A stretch of DNA of 64,000 bases from Pyxicephalus adspersus. Lineage: Eukaryota > Chordata > Amphibia > Anura > Pyxicephalidae. This document shows, one piece after another, positions 25,185-54,057 of the stretch. The DNA lies in assembly GCF_032062135.1 (NCBI RefSeq), contig NC_092861.1:119572234-119636233 (forward strand), read 5' to 3'. The position numbers were made by a program, and so were the translations under genes. The notes beneath the pieces were generated by a model. The model saw only the letters and a program-made list of their open reading frames with translations, ran no database searches and was not told where the DNA came from. Position 1 is the first letter of the stretch. Each line of letters starts with the position of its first letter.

Positions 25185-26990
25185 CACTTTCATTATACAA
25201 GTCTACACTAACATAACTTCAGTGTTGTACAATACTGAAGTCTACCTTACACAGTACCGACTCCTGCACTCTCTATTACATACTGCTAACCCCGAATTCT
25301 GTTACATACTTCTCACAAACTACTTTAATGACTAGTGAACCATGCCCAATCCTTGTCCCAATTTGGCCATACTTAGAATTTGCAGCACCAAGCTATACAC
25401 TTGGCATCATGCCCTGGATTTTTCACAATGTTCCTTGCGACATTAGTTTTCTTTTTCAAGGTTCAGAATATTTTCAGTGAGTACAGAAGGTGCATAGTAT
25501 TTACCGAATAGCACACTGGCAGTTGTACTTCTGTACCAATGTATAGTGAAACAGGGGCTGTGGTCCCAACACCAGCAACGTATTCAATTACCTTTACAAA
25601 TTTTAAGTCACATGACACAGCCCATCTAATTCAAAGCAAAGCTATGATAAAAAGTATGAATCTATGTCATTCAATGAACAATGATTTTAATAGGCAGGCC
25701 AGCGAAACCATGCAATGCCTGCTCCACCCATGAGCAGCCCAGGATAAGTGACTAAGCTGATTTGCTTTAGAAAGACAGGCAAAAGAAAGAATTACAAACC
25801 AGGCTGGTAATGGTCTCAGTGCAAAAATGTTAAATCCAACACAACTCCTGACAGGAAGAAGCAGGACAACTGTAGCATTGTATTGAAAAATAATAAATAT
25901 ATTTTGGCTGTTCAGAAGCTCGGAAGCAGTGGTTACTGTGTGGCTCCTGGCCCCGTGCCTGCTGCTAGGTCACCTACATTGTGCACTGGTTGGTAAAGAA
26001 TTGCTGTTTGGACATTCAATAGCGGGTGGTCTTGAACCACACGCTGCTTTCCCATTCATTCTCAATGGGCTGTGGCGGGTTGAACGCTATGTACTGTCCA
26101 AGCCAAGGAAGTGGCTCTAAGGAGTGTGAAAGCAAAAACCGCATCATATTCCATAAAATTCCCAATTCTCGTGACAATGAACACCCAAAATATACATTAC
26201 ACATTTCTCCTATTCACTAATATATTTATATTGACTATGCACTCCCCATTTCCACAGCTGTATTTAGAGTCCAGCCTTCCCCAGCCACCACTTTTCACAA
26301 GCTTCAGGATTTTTGTCAATCAGTGTTACGCACATATGTTTGCCAAAAATGTGTGTGCAGAGAACTAACAAAAACTATACAATGACTGTAAATAATTTGC
26401 TTTAATGCTGTCAGCCTAAGAACAGGTTTTCTAGTGTATTGTGCTAAATACCATCCATATCTACAAATCAAAGATGCAGTTTTTGTGATAAGTAAAGATA
26501 TGGTCATAAAGGTATAGAATTCTGGGACAAACCATAAACTACACATACCTAAACAAAAAGTGATGGTCCATATAGTGGATTGTAAAGCCCTGATGAGTGT
26601 GATGTCATACAATATTAAAATGTGTTACCAAATATCACAATATGATGGCCCTTGGTGAGGAAAGGTAAAATCTTATAAACAGGGTAAAACTAAACGGGAT
26701 GAATAGGATCACAATTATCAATATATCTTTGAATATTAACCATTCGCCTAGTACTAAATCGAACTTTGCCCTTTGGGATAGTGAAGAGCTCACTTTTTGC
26801 TGTACCATATTTGCTTTGAATATATTGTTTTCTACCCATGGCAGCAAATATGACAAAGACACAGCGTAACATGTAAATCTAGTTCTGCAAGCTTGTAACT
26901 TGATGTCCAGGACAGCTAAATAGTTACAGGATTCATTCTTCTGCTATGCAAGCAATTAATGAAGCAGGAATAAATTATGACAAGCTTCTA
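25185..26990. other. Intronic sequence, unassigned
   Basis: Contains a small palindrome-like segment at 26,020-26,105 (gggtggtcttgaacca/ ggcgggttgaacgc around cccattcattctcaatggg), probably repeat-derived. No gene seen. Confidence 0.35.
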
Positions 26991-27174
26991 AATATGCATA
27001 TTTAGAAATATGTACACAGGAATATATAATGGCCAGCTGTAAGATCTGGGCACAGGAATATATATTGACATACTGATAAATCTGCACACAGGAATACATA
27101 TTGACCTGGTTCTAGACCTGCACACAGAAGTATCATTTGACCTGCTGCTAGACCTGTACATAGAAATTATATTC

Positions 27175-27978
27175 CCAAGCAAGATTTCAGGCCCCCAGGT
27201 GACTTCCCTGTATGCAGGTAATGAGCTGAAATTAGGAGCACCGTCTGTTAGGGAGTGCACCTAATCCAAGCTTGTTACAGTACCTGTATAAAAGACACCT
27301 TGTCCACAGAAGCAATCAATCAGATTCCAAACTAGGCACCATGACCAAGACCAAACAGCTGTGTAAGGATGTCAGGGACAAGACTGTAGACCTACACAAG
27401 GCTGGAGGGGGCTACAAAACTATCGCCAAGCAGCTTGGTGAGAAGGTGACTACAGTTGGCACGATAATTCTCAAATGGAAGAAACACAAAATATCTGTCA
27501 ATCCCCCTCGGTCTGGGGCTCCATGCAAGATCTACCCTGGTGGAGTTGCAATGATCATGAGAACGGTGCCGAAGCAGCCCAGAGCTACACATGAGGAACT
27601 TGTCAATGATCTCCGGGCAGCTGGGACCATAGCCACCAAGAAAACAATTGGTAACACACTGCGCCGCCAAGGCCTGAAATCTTGCAGAGCCCCCTGCTCA
27701 AGACAGCACATGTACCATGGACATCTGAATGATCCAGAGGAGAACTGGGTGAAAGTGTTGTGGTCAGATGAGACCGAAATTGAGCTCTTTGGCATCAACT
27801 CAACTCGCCGTGTTTAGAGGAGGAGGAATGCTGCCTATGACCCCAAGAACACCATCCTTTATTCTGTCTCAAAAACCCACAATAAACCTAGCCTTACAAT
27901 TACAGACTGGTCATTTCTTTGTCAGAGGGCAAACGTACAAAATCAGCAGGGGATCAAATACTTTTTACACTCACTGTA
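27175..27978 (+). mobile_element. Internally deleted Tc1 element inside the minisatellite
   Basis: Starts in Tc1 5' sequence (caggcccccaggtgacttcc, truncated relative to the full terminus), has the 5' leader and N-terminal transposase, and ends with the typical Tc1 terminus (gggcaaacgtac ... ggggatcaaatacttttt ... cactgta). The C-terminal transposase half is missing. Minisatellite units continue directly on both sides. Confidence 0.8.
27341..27817 (+). pseudogene. Tc1 transposase, N-terminal part, truncated
   Basis: From [20 protein letters not shown] (ATG at 27,341) the frame gives the paired-like DNA-binding domain and linker ([30 protein letters not shown]). A block of about 18 residues normally following the LKS motif is lost. 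The first catalytic Asp region ([20 protein letters not shown]) is kept and then a TAG follows (27,815-27,817). The remaining DDE residues are deleted, so it is inactive. Confidence 0.85.
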
Positions 27979-28979
27979 TATATTGACTTGCTGATAGATC
28001 TGCATACAGAAATATATACTGATCTGCTGCTAGATGTCAACACAGAAGTATTTACTAAACTGCTGCAAGATCCACACATAAGAATATACAGTATACTAAC
28101 CTGCTGCTAGATCTGTACACAGGAATATATACTGACCTGCTGGTAATATATATTGACCTGCTGCTAGATCTGCACACATGATTTTTTACTGACTAGCTAT
28201 GAAAATTTGGTGAACTGCTAGATCTATCTGCCCACAGGGTTACATATTGACCTGCTGCTGGATGTGCACACAGAAGTATTTACTAAACTGCTGCAAGAAT
28301 TGCACATAAGAATATATACTGACCTGCTGCTAGATCTGTACACAGGAATAGATACTGACCTGCTAGTACTATATATTGACCCGCTGCTAGATCTGCACAC
28401 AGTATTACATACTGATCTGCTTCTAGATCTGCACACAGAAATATATACTGACTTGCTGCTAGATGTACACACAGAAGAATTTATTGAACTGCTGTTATAT
28501 CTGCACAAAGAAATATATACTGACCTACTGCTAGATCTGCACACAGAAATATAAATTTATCTTCTTTTGGATCTGCACAAATAAATATATATTGATCTGC
28601 TGCTAAATCCACACACAGGAATGTATACTAGCCTAATGTTGGATGTGCACACAGAAATATATATTGAACTGCTTCTAGATCAGCACACAGGAATATATAC
28701 TGACATGCAACACATAAATATATATTGTCCTGCTGCTAGATGTGCACACAGACATGTATACTAGCCCAATGTTGGATGTGCACACAGAAGAATTATTGAT
28801 CTTCTTTTAGATCTGCACACAGGAATAAATCTTGCCATGCATACAGCATACATCAGATGATCACCAGATGATCACAAGTTCTCCCATGCAGCCACCAGGG
28901 ACTGGCAGGTGAACAGCTGTGTGCAGCCCCAGCACTGGTGACAACCTATATACTGTAGAAGTAGAATATTAGTGGTGTC

Positions 28980-29400
28980 CATGATTCTCGGCATGCCGGT
29001 ACCTCTGCTGGAAGAGTGGGCTCTCTGCGATCTGCATCCGCAGCTCATTTTTCACTGCCCAGAAGTCTCCGTCCAGGAATCGGGACAGGGAAGTCTGTTT
29101 GACGCCCAGATCAGCGTCACCTCTCTCCATGTTGGTGAAGGAAGGAAGCGAGATGTAGAGCAGTGTTTATCCCGGCGGACTCTTCTCTGGGGAATCCTGC
29201 TCCTTCTGCACTGCTTTCTGATCTGTGTGCAGGATGTGCGCGTTCACGATCCAGCGCGCGATCCTCCCCGGATCTGCCTATTGGGGAAATGAAGACATGC
29301 GCGTCCACGCGGCTGTGTCCGCGCCCATTCATTTCACCTCTCGGGGGCGCGCATTGAGCTGTCAACTTTTCAGAGTTCACTACCCCAGGCTGTGAAACAA
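28980..29400 (-). promoter_or_regulatory. CpG-rich 5' region of the ACOXL-like gene
   Basis: Locally GC- and CpG-rich (cgcgcgatcc, gtccgcgccc, cgggggcgcgc) against an AT-rich background, overlapping the first coding exon. The likely transcription start lies between about 29,150 and 29,400. An 87-codon frame opening at 29,380 overlaps the main ATG in another frame and could act as an upstream ORF if transcription starts far enough upstream. Confidence 0.5.
29003..29130 (-). CDS. ACOXL: ACOXL-like coding exon 1 with start codon
   Basis: ATG at 29,130 (minus) opens MERGDADLGVKQTSLSRF, followed by LDGDFWAVKNELRMQIAES and PLFQQ, then a split codon (AG) at the donor gtaccg. Residues around KNELR...SPLF fit the start of the acyl-CoA oxidase N-terminal domain, where a 'DPLF' segment precedes the DLSL motif. 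The 128-nt exon ends in phase 2 and joins perfectly to 1,067-1,163, making Arg at the junction. It lies in a CpG-rich island. Identification as ACOXL rests on this family pattern plus the head-to-head position with BUB1; another ACOX family member is possible. The second exon is ~27.8 kb away, so the first intron fills nearly half the window. Confidence 0.65.
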
Positions 29401-29950
29401 GTACAGGTCAAGGTTACCGTGTTGTTTCTAGGAGTCACTGGCTATGGCTAATATGATAAAAGAATGGAAGAAGAAGCTACATTTTGAATTTAGGTAGAAC
29501 TATTGCTAAGCATACACTATACAATTTTATTTCTATTTTATTTTTCAATCAATATTAAGATTTATTCAAACTGATTCTTCGGATTGTTTACAAGTATTTC
29601 ATGTACCGATCACCTGCTCTATCATAATTTAATGGTCACTTTTGCTGTTTTGTATAATAGGAATTTTATTTGTTACACAAAAAGTTAGTTTGATTTTATT
29701 ATGAAAAAAAGCTTTGTCCAATCAATTATTAATCAAAATTCTGCCAAAAGCTAGCCATACAGTTGTTAAAGAAATGCTGGGAGCAATTTAGTGTTTTCCT
29801 TGATTAAAAAGATCACATAGTGTATTGCTAACATATGGACAAAAGAAAATGCCACATATGACGGAGTCAGTCAATGGAAAATGGAATAAAGTCAGAGTTT
29901 CACTTTAAAGTTACTTCCTCTTTAATTACATTTAGTTCACTAACAGCATT
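29401..29950. other. Intergenic, upstream of the ACOXL-like gene
   Basis: AT-rich, no gene or element recognised. Confidence 0.35.
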
Positions 29951-30174
29951 GGGCCTGATTTATTAAAGTTTTCTGAGGCTGGAGAGAATACACTTTCATT
30001 AGTGAAGCTGGGTGATCCAGCAAACCCAGAATGGATTTCTTAAAAATAATTTGCTATTTGTTAGCAAATGTTCTCAATCCTAGACCAGATCTATTTCAGG
30101 TTTGCTGGATCACCCAGCTTCACTGATGAAAGTGTATCCTCTCCAACCTTGGAGAGCTTTAATAAATCAGGCCC
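29951..30174. repeat. Palindromic MITE copy 4 (best preserved)
   Basis: Ends gggcctgatttattaaagtt and agctttaataaatcaggccc, flanked by ATT on both sides (29,948-29,950 and 30,175-30,177). The arms are inverted over nearly the whole 224 bp. Confidence 0.9.
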
Positions 30175-30194
30175 ATTGTGTATGTAATAAAGGA

Positions 30195-30665
30195 GGTATG
30201 ATCTGCAGGATCTGTCAAAGGCAGGGGTAGTAGAAGTAGAAGAGAGGATCTTCAGCATCTGACAGAGGAAGGGGTAATAACTGGAGGAGCAATTATCTAT
30301 TTAATTATCTATATCTATTTAATAATTAACTATATAGTTATCTATAGGAGTCTAACAGAGAAATGGTTAATAGTGGTAGGAAGAGCGATCTTCAGGGATC
30401 TGGTAGAGAAAGGGGGTAGTTGTAGAAGGAAGGATGATCTGTAGTGGATCTGGCAGAGAATTATTAGTAGTGGGGAATTTGTGATCTGCAGCATCTTTTA
30501 AGGAGTGGGAGGGATGATCTGCAGAGCTCTGGCAAGGGAAAGAGTAGTGGTAAGAGAAGGAATGATCTGCAGGGATCTGATAGAGAAAGGTTGGGTAGTA
30601 GGAGGTGGGATTATCTACAGGGATGTGGCAGGGGAAGAGGTACTATTAGAAGGATAGATGATAAG
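30195..30665. repeat. Minisatellite, ~47-bp degenerate unit
   Basis: Motif gatctgcagggatctg-gcagaga, then gggtagtag-agaagg, recurs at about 30,200, 30,247, 30,388, 30,434, 30,516, 30,563 and 30,610. A diverged AT-rich patch lies near 30,290-30,350. Confidence 0.75.
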
Positions 30666-32376
30666 TCCAATTAGAAATTGAAGCACTTTGTATTTAGAAA
30701 ATATTTATGAACATGTGAAGAAAATGAACATGTGAAACAAAAACTGTTTGTTTTTATTGTTTTAGAAAAGTTTTGGAAATCCCCAAGTGTGTATTTCCAC
30801 CTAGCAGGGACATGTACAGCAAAAAAACAGGAAGCAAACCAAGAGAGAGCAGTGTCACAGATACCAATGGAGCGCATGATTGGGAAAGTTCAATAATACA
30901 TTGCTGGGTCCAGGGATTTTAGGAGTCAGAAGATTGAGGAAAGTTCAATAATCACAAAATGATTTCTCCTTTCTCTTCTTTCCAAATCAGTACAGTTAAA
31001 AAAAATAAAGCAATACTATTAAGGTTTACCACATTATTCCTCCCATCACACATTCTGGAGTTACATATTACTAATAATAATTATATTTGTATAATAAAAA
31101 TAGCATAGCTTGTGCATAAGGGCTTTATCTTTCCCATATGCCAAGGGTACCATGATTCCTAAATACAGCCCTGCCTATACAATATGGTCTTTAAGGAGTC
31201 TCAGAAGAAATGAACCTTGTTCTAGAAGCAGCACACGCCATGGCAGAAAGTGGGTGTGGCAAACTATGAGTTGGCATAGCTGGATTGGCATTGTTGAATA
31301 TCTAGCTTATGGTTAATCATCATATAAAGCAAGGACCAAATACAAATGTATGACAGCAAGGCATAAAAAATGCCAAGCTAAAGATGACTTTCATTTTTCT
31401 TCTAAGGAATGATCCAACAGAAAGTAATACTTACCCTAACCCAAGGTCCCACAGTCCACCTTTGGCCCAATATATTGATGACTGGTCCCCCCAAGCCATT
31501 TTTCTTGCAGGTCTTTGACAAATCTTGGTGCTGCCCCTCCTACATACAATGCAGGACCAGTGGCCACTTTCTATCTCGAAAATTCAATTAGTGGTTCTGC
31601 ATTGTGATGTCAACAAGTTTGAGGGAGTGCTTTTAAGTGTGTGCCCACCCAAAAGTTGTTTTTTACCTTTGGATGAAAAAGGGAACCCTTGTTCTACTAC
31701 TATGGCTTCATTAAAGATATGTAACCTTCAGACAAAAAAACATGTAAGTAAGGGTAGCTAGACCCCCTGTACATGTTCTTGTTGCAGATTTTCCCTCACT
31801 TACCATTGCCGGAAAAACAGGTAGAGAGGGTAAATCTACCTAATGGAGCTCTGAATAGCATTAAAACTCAGGGGCAACCAATCATTTCCCATTCTATCCA
31901 AAAACTACAAAAAAAAAATCATTTTGCCTGACATTCATTTTAGGCAGAGGTCACAAAAGCACAGCTATGTTTAAAATGTGCTCTAAACAAAACCTACACT
32001 ATCTAATAATACCAACCATGAAGATAAGAGGGTGAAAGTTTGCACACAACATGACCCCTGTCCCACTGAAATCATTCCAAGTTTTTCTTCATTTCGTACA
32101 CTGCCATAAAAAACATATGTTATTAGAAGTGCAGGGAGAACGATTTTTTTCCCAGCGACTTAATATAGAGATGAATATATATTATGAATGTTTAGTTTTG
32201 AATTGTAAAAGCCTTGTTTCTATGTATTAGGTTTGTTAATACTTTACATATATTTATCATGGCAAATATAACATGTGTAGTCAATTCGTCCTGCTTAGCA
32301 GTGCTGCACAGTGATTGTGTCTGGTAATTCTATGCAATGTAAGTTTGCCTATTTAGGGGCTGCTGGAATAACAATA
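30666..32376. other. Intergenic, unassigned
   Basis: No exon, RNA gene or complete element recognised between the two promoters. Confidence 0.35.
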
Positions 32377-32384
32377 GACCACAG

Positions 32385-32909
32385 CAAAGGTAGGCAAACT
32401 CTGGCTTTTAGGCCGGATACAGCCTAGCCAGTATTCCAGTCCAGTCTAAAGACCCCCTAGTTATTTATTGTTGGATCTGGCCTAATTGAATTGTTGAATT
32501 ATCGCAATAGTTCCCGCAATATCATCGAGTTCTCGCACAGTAACCCCATTAACTATGCCTAAAAAGCAGAAGTAACACACAGCTACCAGTCTCCGGAAGG
32601 TTGATCTTGAACGTCGTGTCTTCAACCCTGAATGGACTGACGATTTATTCTTCGTCCAACGTGGCAACAAAGCCCTGTGTTTAGTGTGCAACAACACCAA
32701 CAGCATTTTTTAAGCCGTCGAATCACAAGGGGAATTTCGATGCCAGGCATGCGCACACATACAGAGACTACACCGCAGATGAGCGGAAGACTGAGACTGC
32801 TTGCTTGCAGTCACGGTTGGAAAAAACCTTTCCTTGGACACCTTCTGGCCTAGTGTGCCTTCTTGACCTCCTGAAATGGCATAGTAGTCCAAAAAGTTCG
32901 CCGACACTG
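32385..32909 (+). mobile_element. hAT (Charlie-type) remnant with BED-finger relic
   Basis: The left terminus (caaaggtaggcaaact) and right terminus (reverse complement cagtgtcggcgaacttttt) resemble Charlie-type ends. Flanks GACCACAG (32,377-32,384) and GCCTACAG (32,910-32,917) match at 6 of 8 bases, as expected for an old hAT target duplication. Confidence 0.65.
32555..32840 (+). pseudogene. hAT transposase N-terminal fragment (BED zinc finger)
   Basis: From the ATG at 32,555 an early stop follows after MPKKQK. The frame continues with LRKVDLERRVFNPEWTDD and then FFVQRGNKALCLVCNN. After a stop and frame change, DARHAHTYRDYTADERKTE follows. The CLVC pair and the RHAH histidines form a BED-type zinc finger as in hAT/GTF2IRD2-like transposases. 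The catalytic domain is absent. Confidence 0.65.
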
Positions 32910-33059
32910 GCCTACAGTATCTACAGTAATGAACAAAGTATCTAACAAAATACCTTCATAGCTCTTGGTAGCCAGAGGCTATGAATAAGGTTCATTTAAA
33001 AAGTAGTTGAATAAGAGCAGTGGTACAATTCTATGGACAGTCACAAGAAAGGGGCCTAA

Positions 33060-33388
33060 AGCCACATACACACATGCAATTATTGTCATTAGAAAGGAAC
33101 TTTCACAATCCTTTCCAACGACTAAGGACTGCAAGATGCATGAACGCGTGTTGTACATACAGCACCGTTCTGCTCTATGGAGAGGGAAGGGGGAGAACGA
33201 CGGAGCAGCAACCCGCTGCGCAGTCTTCCCCTTCCCTTGCAATAGGATCGTTCTTCGTCCATTGTCCGTAGATCCAGGATGGTTGTTTGGACGATGGACG
33301 ACGTGCACTGTACACACACCAGATTCCCGTCTGATATCGGCCCTGAGCCGATTATCGGATGAGAAGCATTGGAAGTGTGTACGTAGCC
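33060..33388. repeat. PIF/Harbinger-like MITE, copy c
   Basis: Termini agccacatacacacatgcaa and gtgtgtacgtagcc, flanked by TAA (33,057-33,059 and 33,389-33,391). The interior (atcgttcttcgtcc, ggacgatggacga) belongs to a subfamily shared with the copy at 34,609 in opposite orientation. Confidence 0.8.
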
Positions 33389-33394
33389 TAACTT

Positions 33395-33660
33395 CCCCTC
33401 CCCCAGACACCAAAAGTCCTCCAGCCCCCTCCTCATTGGCAACACCAACCCAAGGGTATTTTCACTGTTTGCTGACACCACCAACTATTAATTTTCCTTC
33501 CAGTGACACCAATGCTGGGGCATTTTATCCTTTCATTGACACTGATGGTGGGTCATTTTTTTCCTTCCAGTTACACATATCCTTCCAGTGATATCATGGC
33601 TGGGGTATAATGCCTATGATGGGTCATTTTTTCATCCTGTGACAATACCAATATTAGAGT
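33395..33660. repeat. Degenerate ~50-bp minisatellite
   Basis: Recurring ccttccagtgacacca / tgctggggcatttt / gatgggtcattttt motifs at roughly 50-bp spacing, continuing weakly to 33,665. A related piece occurs at 34,409-34,445. Confidence 0.6.
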
Positions 33661-33665
33661 ATTTT

Positions 33666-34017
33666 TCTACCCTTTAATAATTTTTATTTAATTATAAAAA
33701 CAAATTTACAAGTAAAACAGAGATAACAGTTGAAGAGGAGTAAATAAAATTAAACTGGAAAAGATTTGGAGGTAAAATAGTCAAAAAAGTTCAGACCATG
33801 GTGAATTTGTTATTTTGAAGCCAAAAAAAATATAAGAGTCAGAGTTATTAGACATCACCTCAAACATTATAAGCACAATATGTATTGACAGCCCTAATGA
33901 CATCTGAAATGTTGAGGGTTGATTTGGAGTTTCATGGCTAAAGTGTTTTTAGCTGTAAAGAGGATATGAATTATAGGAATGGTATCAATGTCTAAATGTA
34001 ATATCGCTAAAGATAAA
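33666..34017. other. Intergenic, unassigned
   Basis: AT-rich, nothing recognised. Confidence 0.35.
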
Positions 34018-34244
34018 GGACCTGATTTATTAAAGCTCTCCAAAGCTGGAAAGGCTACACTTTCATTGGTGAAGCTGGGTGATCCAGCAAACATGGAATG
34101 GATCTGGTCCAGAATTCAAAACATTTGCTAGCAAATAGCAAAAGGCTTTGTAGAAATCCATTCCAGGTTTGCTGGATCACCTAGCTTCACTGATGAAAAT
34201 GTATCTAGCTTCACAGTCTTGGAGAGCTTTAATAAATCTAGACC
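34018..34244. repeat. Palindromic MITE copy 5
   Basis: Ends ggacctgatttattaaagct and ctttaataaatctagacc, flanked by AAA (34,015-34,017 and 34,245-34,247). Confidence 0.85.
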
Positions 34245-34295
34245 AAAGAAGGGGGAAAAGAGGTGTCAGCTACTTCTGAGATCAAGTAAGAGTAA

Positions 34296-34380
34296 TAGAC
34301 AACTCCTATTTAATGTACAGTGCTGCATATTTTGTTGGTGTTATATAAATACTGTTTATTAACAATAATAAAATTAATCC
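34296..34380 (+). repeat. SINE/CR1-like tail fragment
   Basis: cctatttaatgtacagtgct ... tttgttggtgttatataaat, followed by an ATAATAA tail. Confidence 0.65.
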
Positions 34381-34608
34381 CACATCATAAGCGCTTGTAA
34401 ACCTAAATATTGGAGTATTTTTTTCCTGCCACTCTTACCCCAATATATGTTTGTGGTATATGATATACACTTCTACTAAACCCTTTCATTTGAAGCATAA
34501 TGCAACAATTGATTGGTGCTACTAGTTCATTATTGTTTGATAATTTGGTAATAAAAGTGCCCAACACTCAGGCTCACCCACTTCGAAAGGTTTCCAGTTG
34601 TTCCAATA

Positions 34609-34940
34609 GGGCTTCGTACACACATCCAATGGTTCTTGTCTGATAGTCAGCTCAGGGCCGATATCTGAAGAGAATCTAGCGTGTGTACAGCGCACGTCGT
34701 CCATCGTCCGAACGACCGTCCTGGCGGATCCATAGACGATGGACGATGAATGATTGTAATGGAAGTGAAGGGGGAGAGTGCGCAGCTGGGTGCCGCTCTG
34801 TCGTTCTCCTCCTCCCCGCTCCATACAGCAGAATGATGTTGTATGTACAGAGCTCGTTCATGCATCGTGCAGTCCTTAGTCGCTGGAAAGGATTGTGTAA
34901 GATCCTTTCCAACGACTATATTTGCACACTTGTAACCAGC
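34609..34940. repeat. PIF/Harbinger-like MITE, copy d (inverted relative to c)
   Basis: Begins ggcttcgtacacacatccaa and ends near gcacacttgtaaccagc. The interior gtcgtccatcgtccgaacga is the reverse complement of copy c. The flanking triplets no longer match cleanly. Confidence 0.7.
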
Positions 34941-35334
34941 TTAAGGCATAGATGGCAAAAAAAGTCTATACGTTAACCATAAAAGTAATAACATATATAT
35001 ATAATAATAATATATGAAACAGACACACTCTATTATTTTCTTCTTTTTTTGTGCTTTTCCTCCTCAATTCCCTTTTATCTGTACCCTGAATAAACTGACA
35101 AAAACAACATTTTATTTTTATAGTTGACTACTCTCATAATACTCTAATATTGCTCCCTTTGGTTTCTTTCTGGATGATAAGGTCGATGAACTGATGTACC
35201 TCTTGTATTAAGCAACATAATCTACGTAGACATTTTCTGCCCTTATCAAAGATGGCCGCGAAGGCGCGCACTCACGTGATTGAAAATATTCATCACAACA
35301 TCACGCGATACGAGACTTCCGCCTGTGTGTGTAT

Positions 35335-35349
35335 TTTGAATTTGATTGG
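35335..35349 (+). promoter_or_regulatory. BUB1 promoter: CHR-like element with adjacent CCAAT box
   Basis: TTTGAA (35,335-35,340) is followed at once by ATTGG (35,345-35,349, an inverted CCAAT). CHR elements bound by the DREAM/MuvB complex together with CCAAT boxes bound by NF-Y are the known arrangement for G2/M genes, and BUB1 is one of these in vertebrates. Function here is inferred from motif and position, 125-140 bp before the ATG. Confidence 0.5.
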
Positions 35350-35406
35350 CTGTAAGCGCAGACGCTCTAGTCCTATGGCAGTTGTGCGCTGGGACTTGGC
35401 GAGCAA

Positions 35407-35412
35407 TTTGAA
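35407..35412 (+). promoter_or_regulatory. Second CHR-like TTTGAA near the BUB1 start
   Basis: Second TTTGAA, 62 bp before the BUB1 ATG, in the GC-richer 5' region (35,260-35,540). It may lie in the 5' UTR or at the start site, so it is a weaker candidate than the upstream one. Confidence 0.35.
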
Positions 35413-35473
35413 TTTGTGAAGAAGAAAGCGAGGCGTGTTATGGTGAGGGGCGAGAGGACGTCTCCGGGGAAAC

Positions 35474-54057
<18,584 letters not shown>

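Larger units (their letters stand above)
27001..28840. repeat. 36-bp minisatellite array, interrupted by Tc1
   Basis: Unit close to gacctgctgctagatctg + cacacaggaatatatact (36 bp), repeated with substitutions and some indels on both sides of the Tc1 copy at ~27,175-27,978. Because 36 is a multiple of 3, long frames stay open on both strands (for example 28,264-28,554 plus, with TDLLLDLHTEIY repeats, and 28,224-28,544 minus). These are not taken as genes. Confidence 0.9.

Noticed and set aside
26016..26368. Several overlapping short frames
   Set aside because: They fall in a palindromic repeat-like segment with no conserved motif or splice structure.
28224..28554. About 100-codon frames on both strands with 12-residue repeats
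   Set aside because: Produced by the 36-bp minisatellite; the repeat length keeps any frame open.
27001..28840. Possible CRISPR-like array
   Set aside because: The units are contiguous with no unique spacers, in a vertebrate genome; it is a minisatellite.
28972..29292. 106-codon plus-strand frame in the CpG-rich region
   Set aside because: It is antisense to the ACOXL-like first exon, which has phase-matched splicing; high GC lengthens frames by chance.
33007..33591. 194-codon plus frame and overlapping minus frames
   Set aside because: Lies across a Harbinger-like MITE and a tandem repeat; no protein motif.
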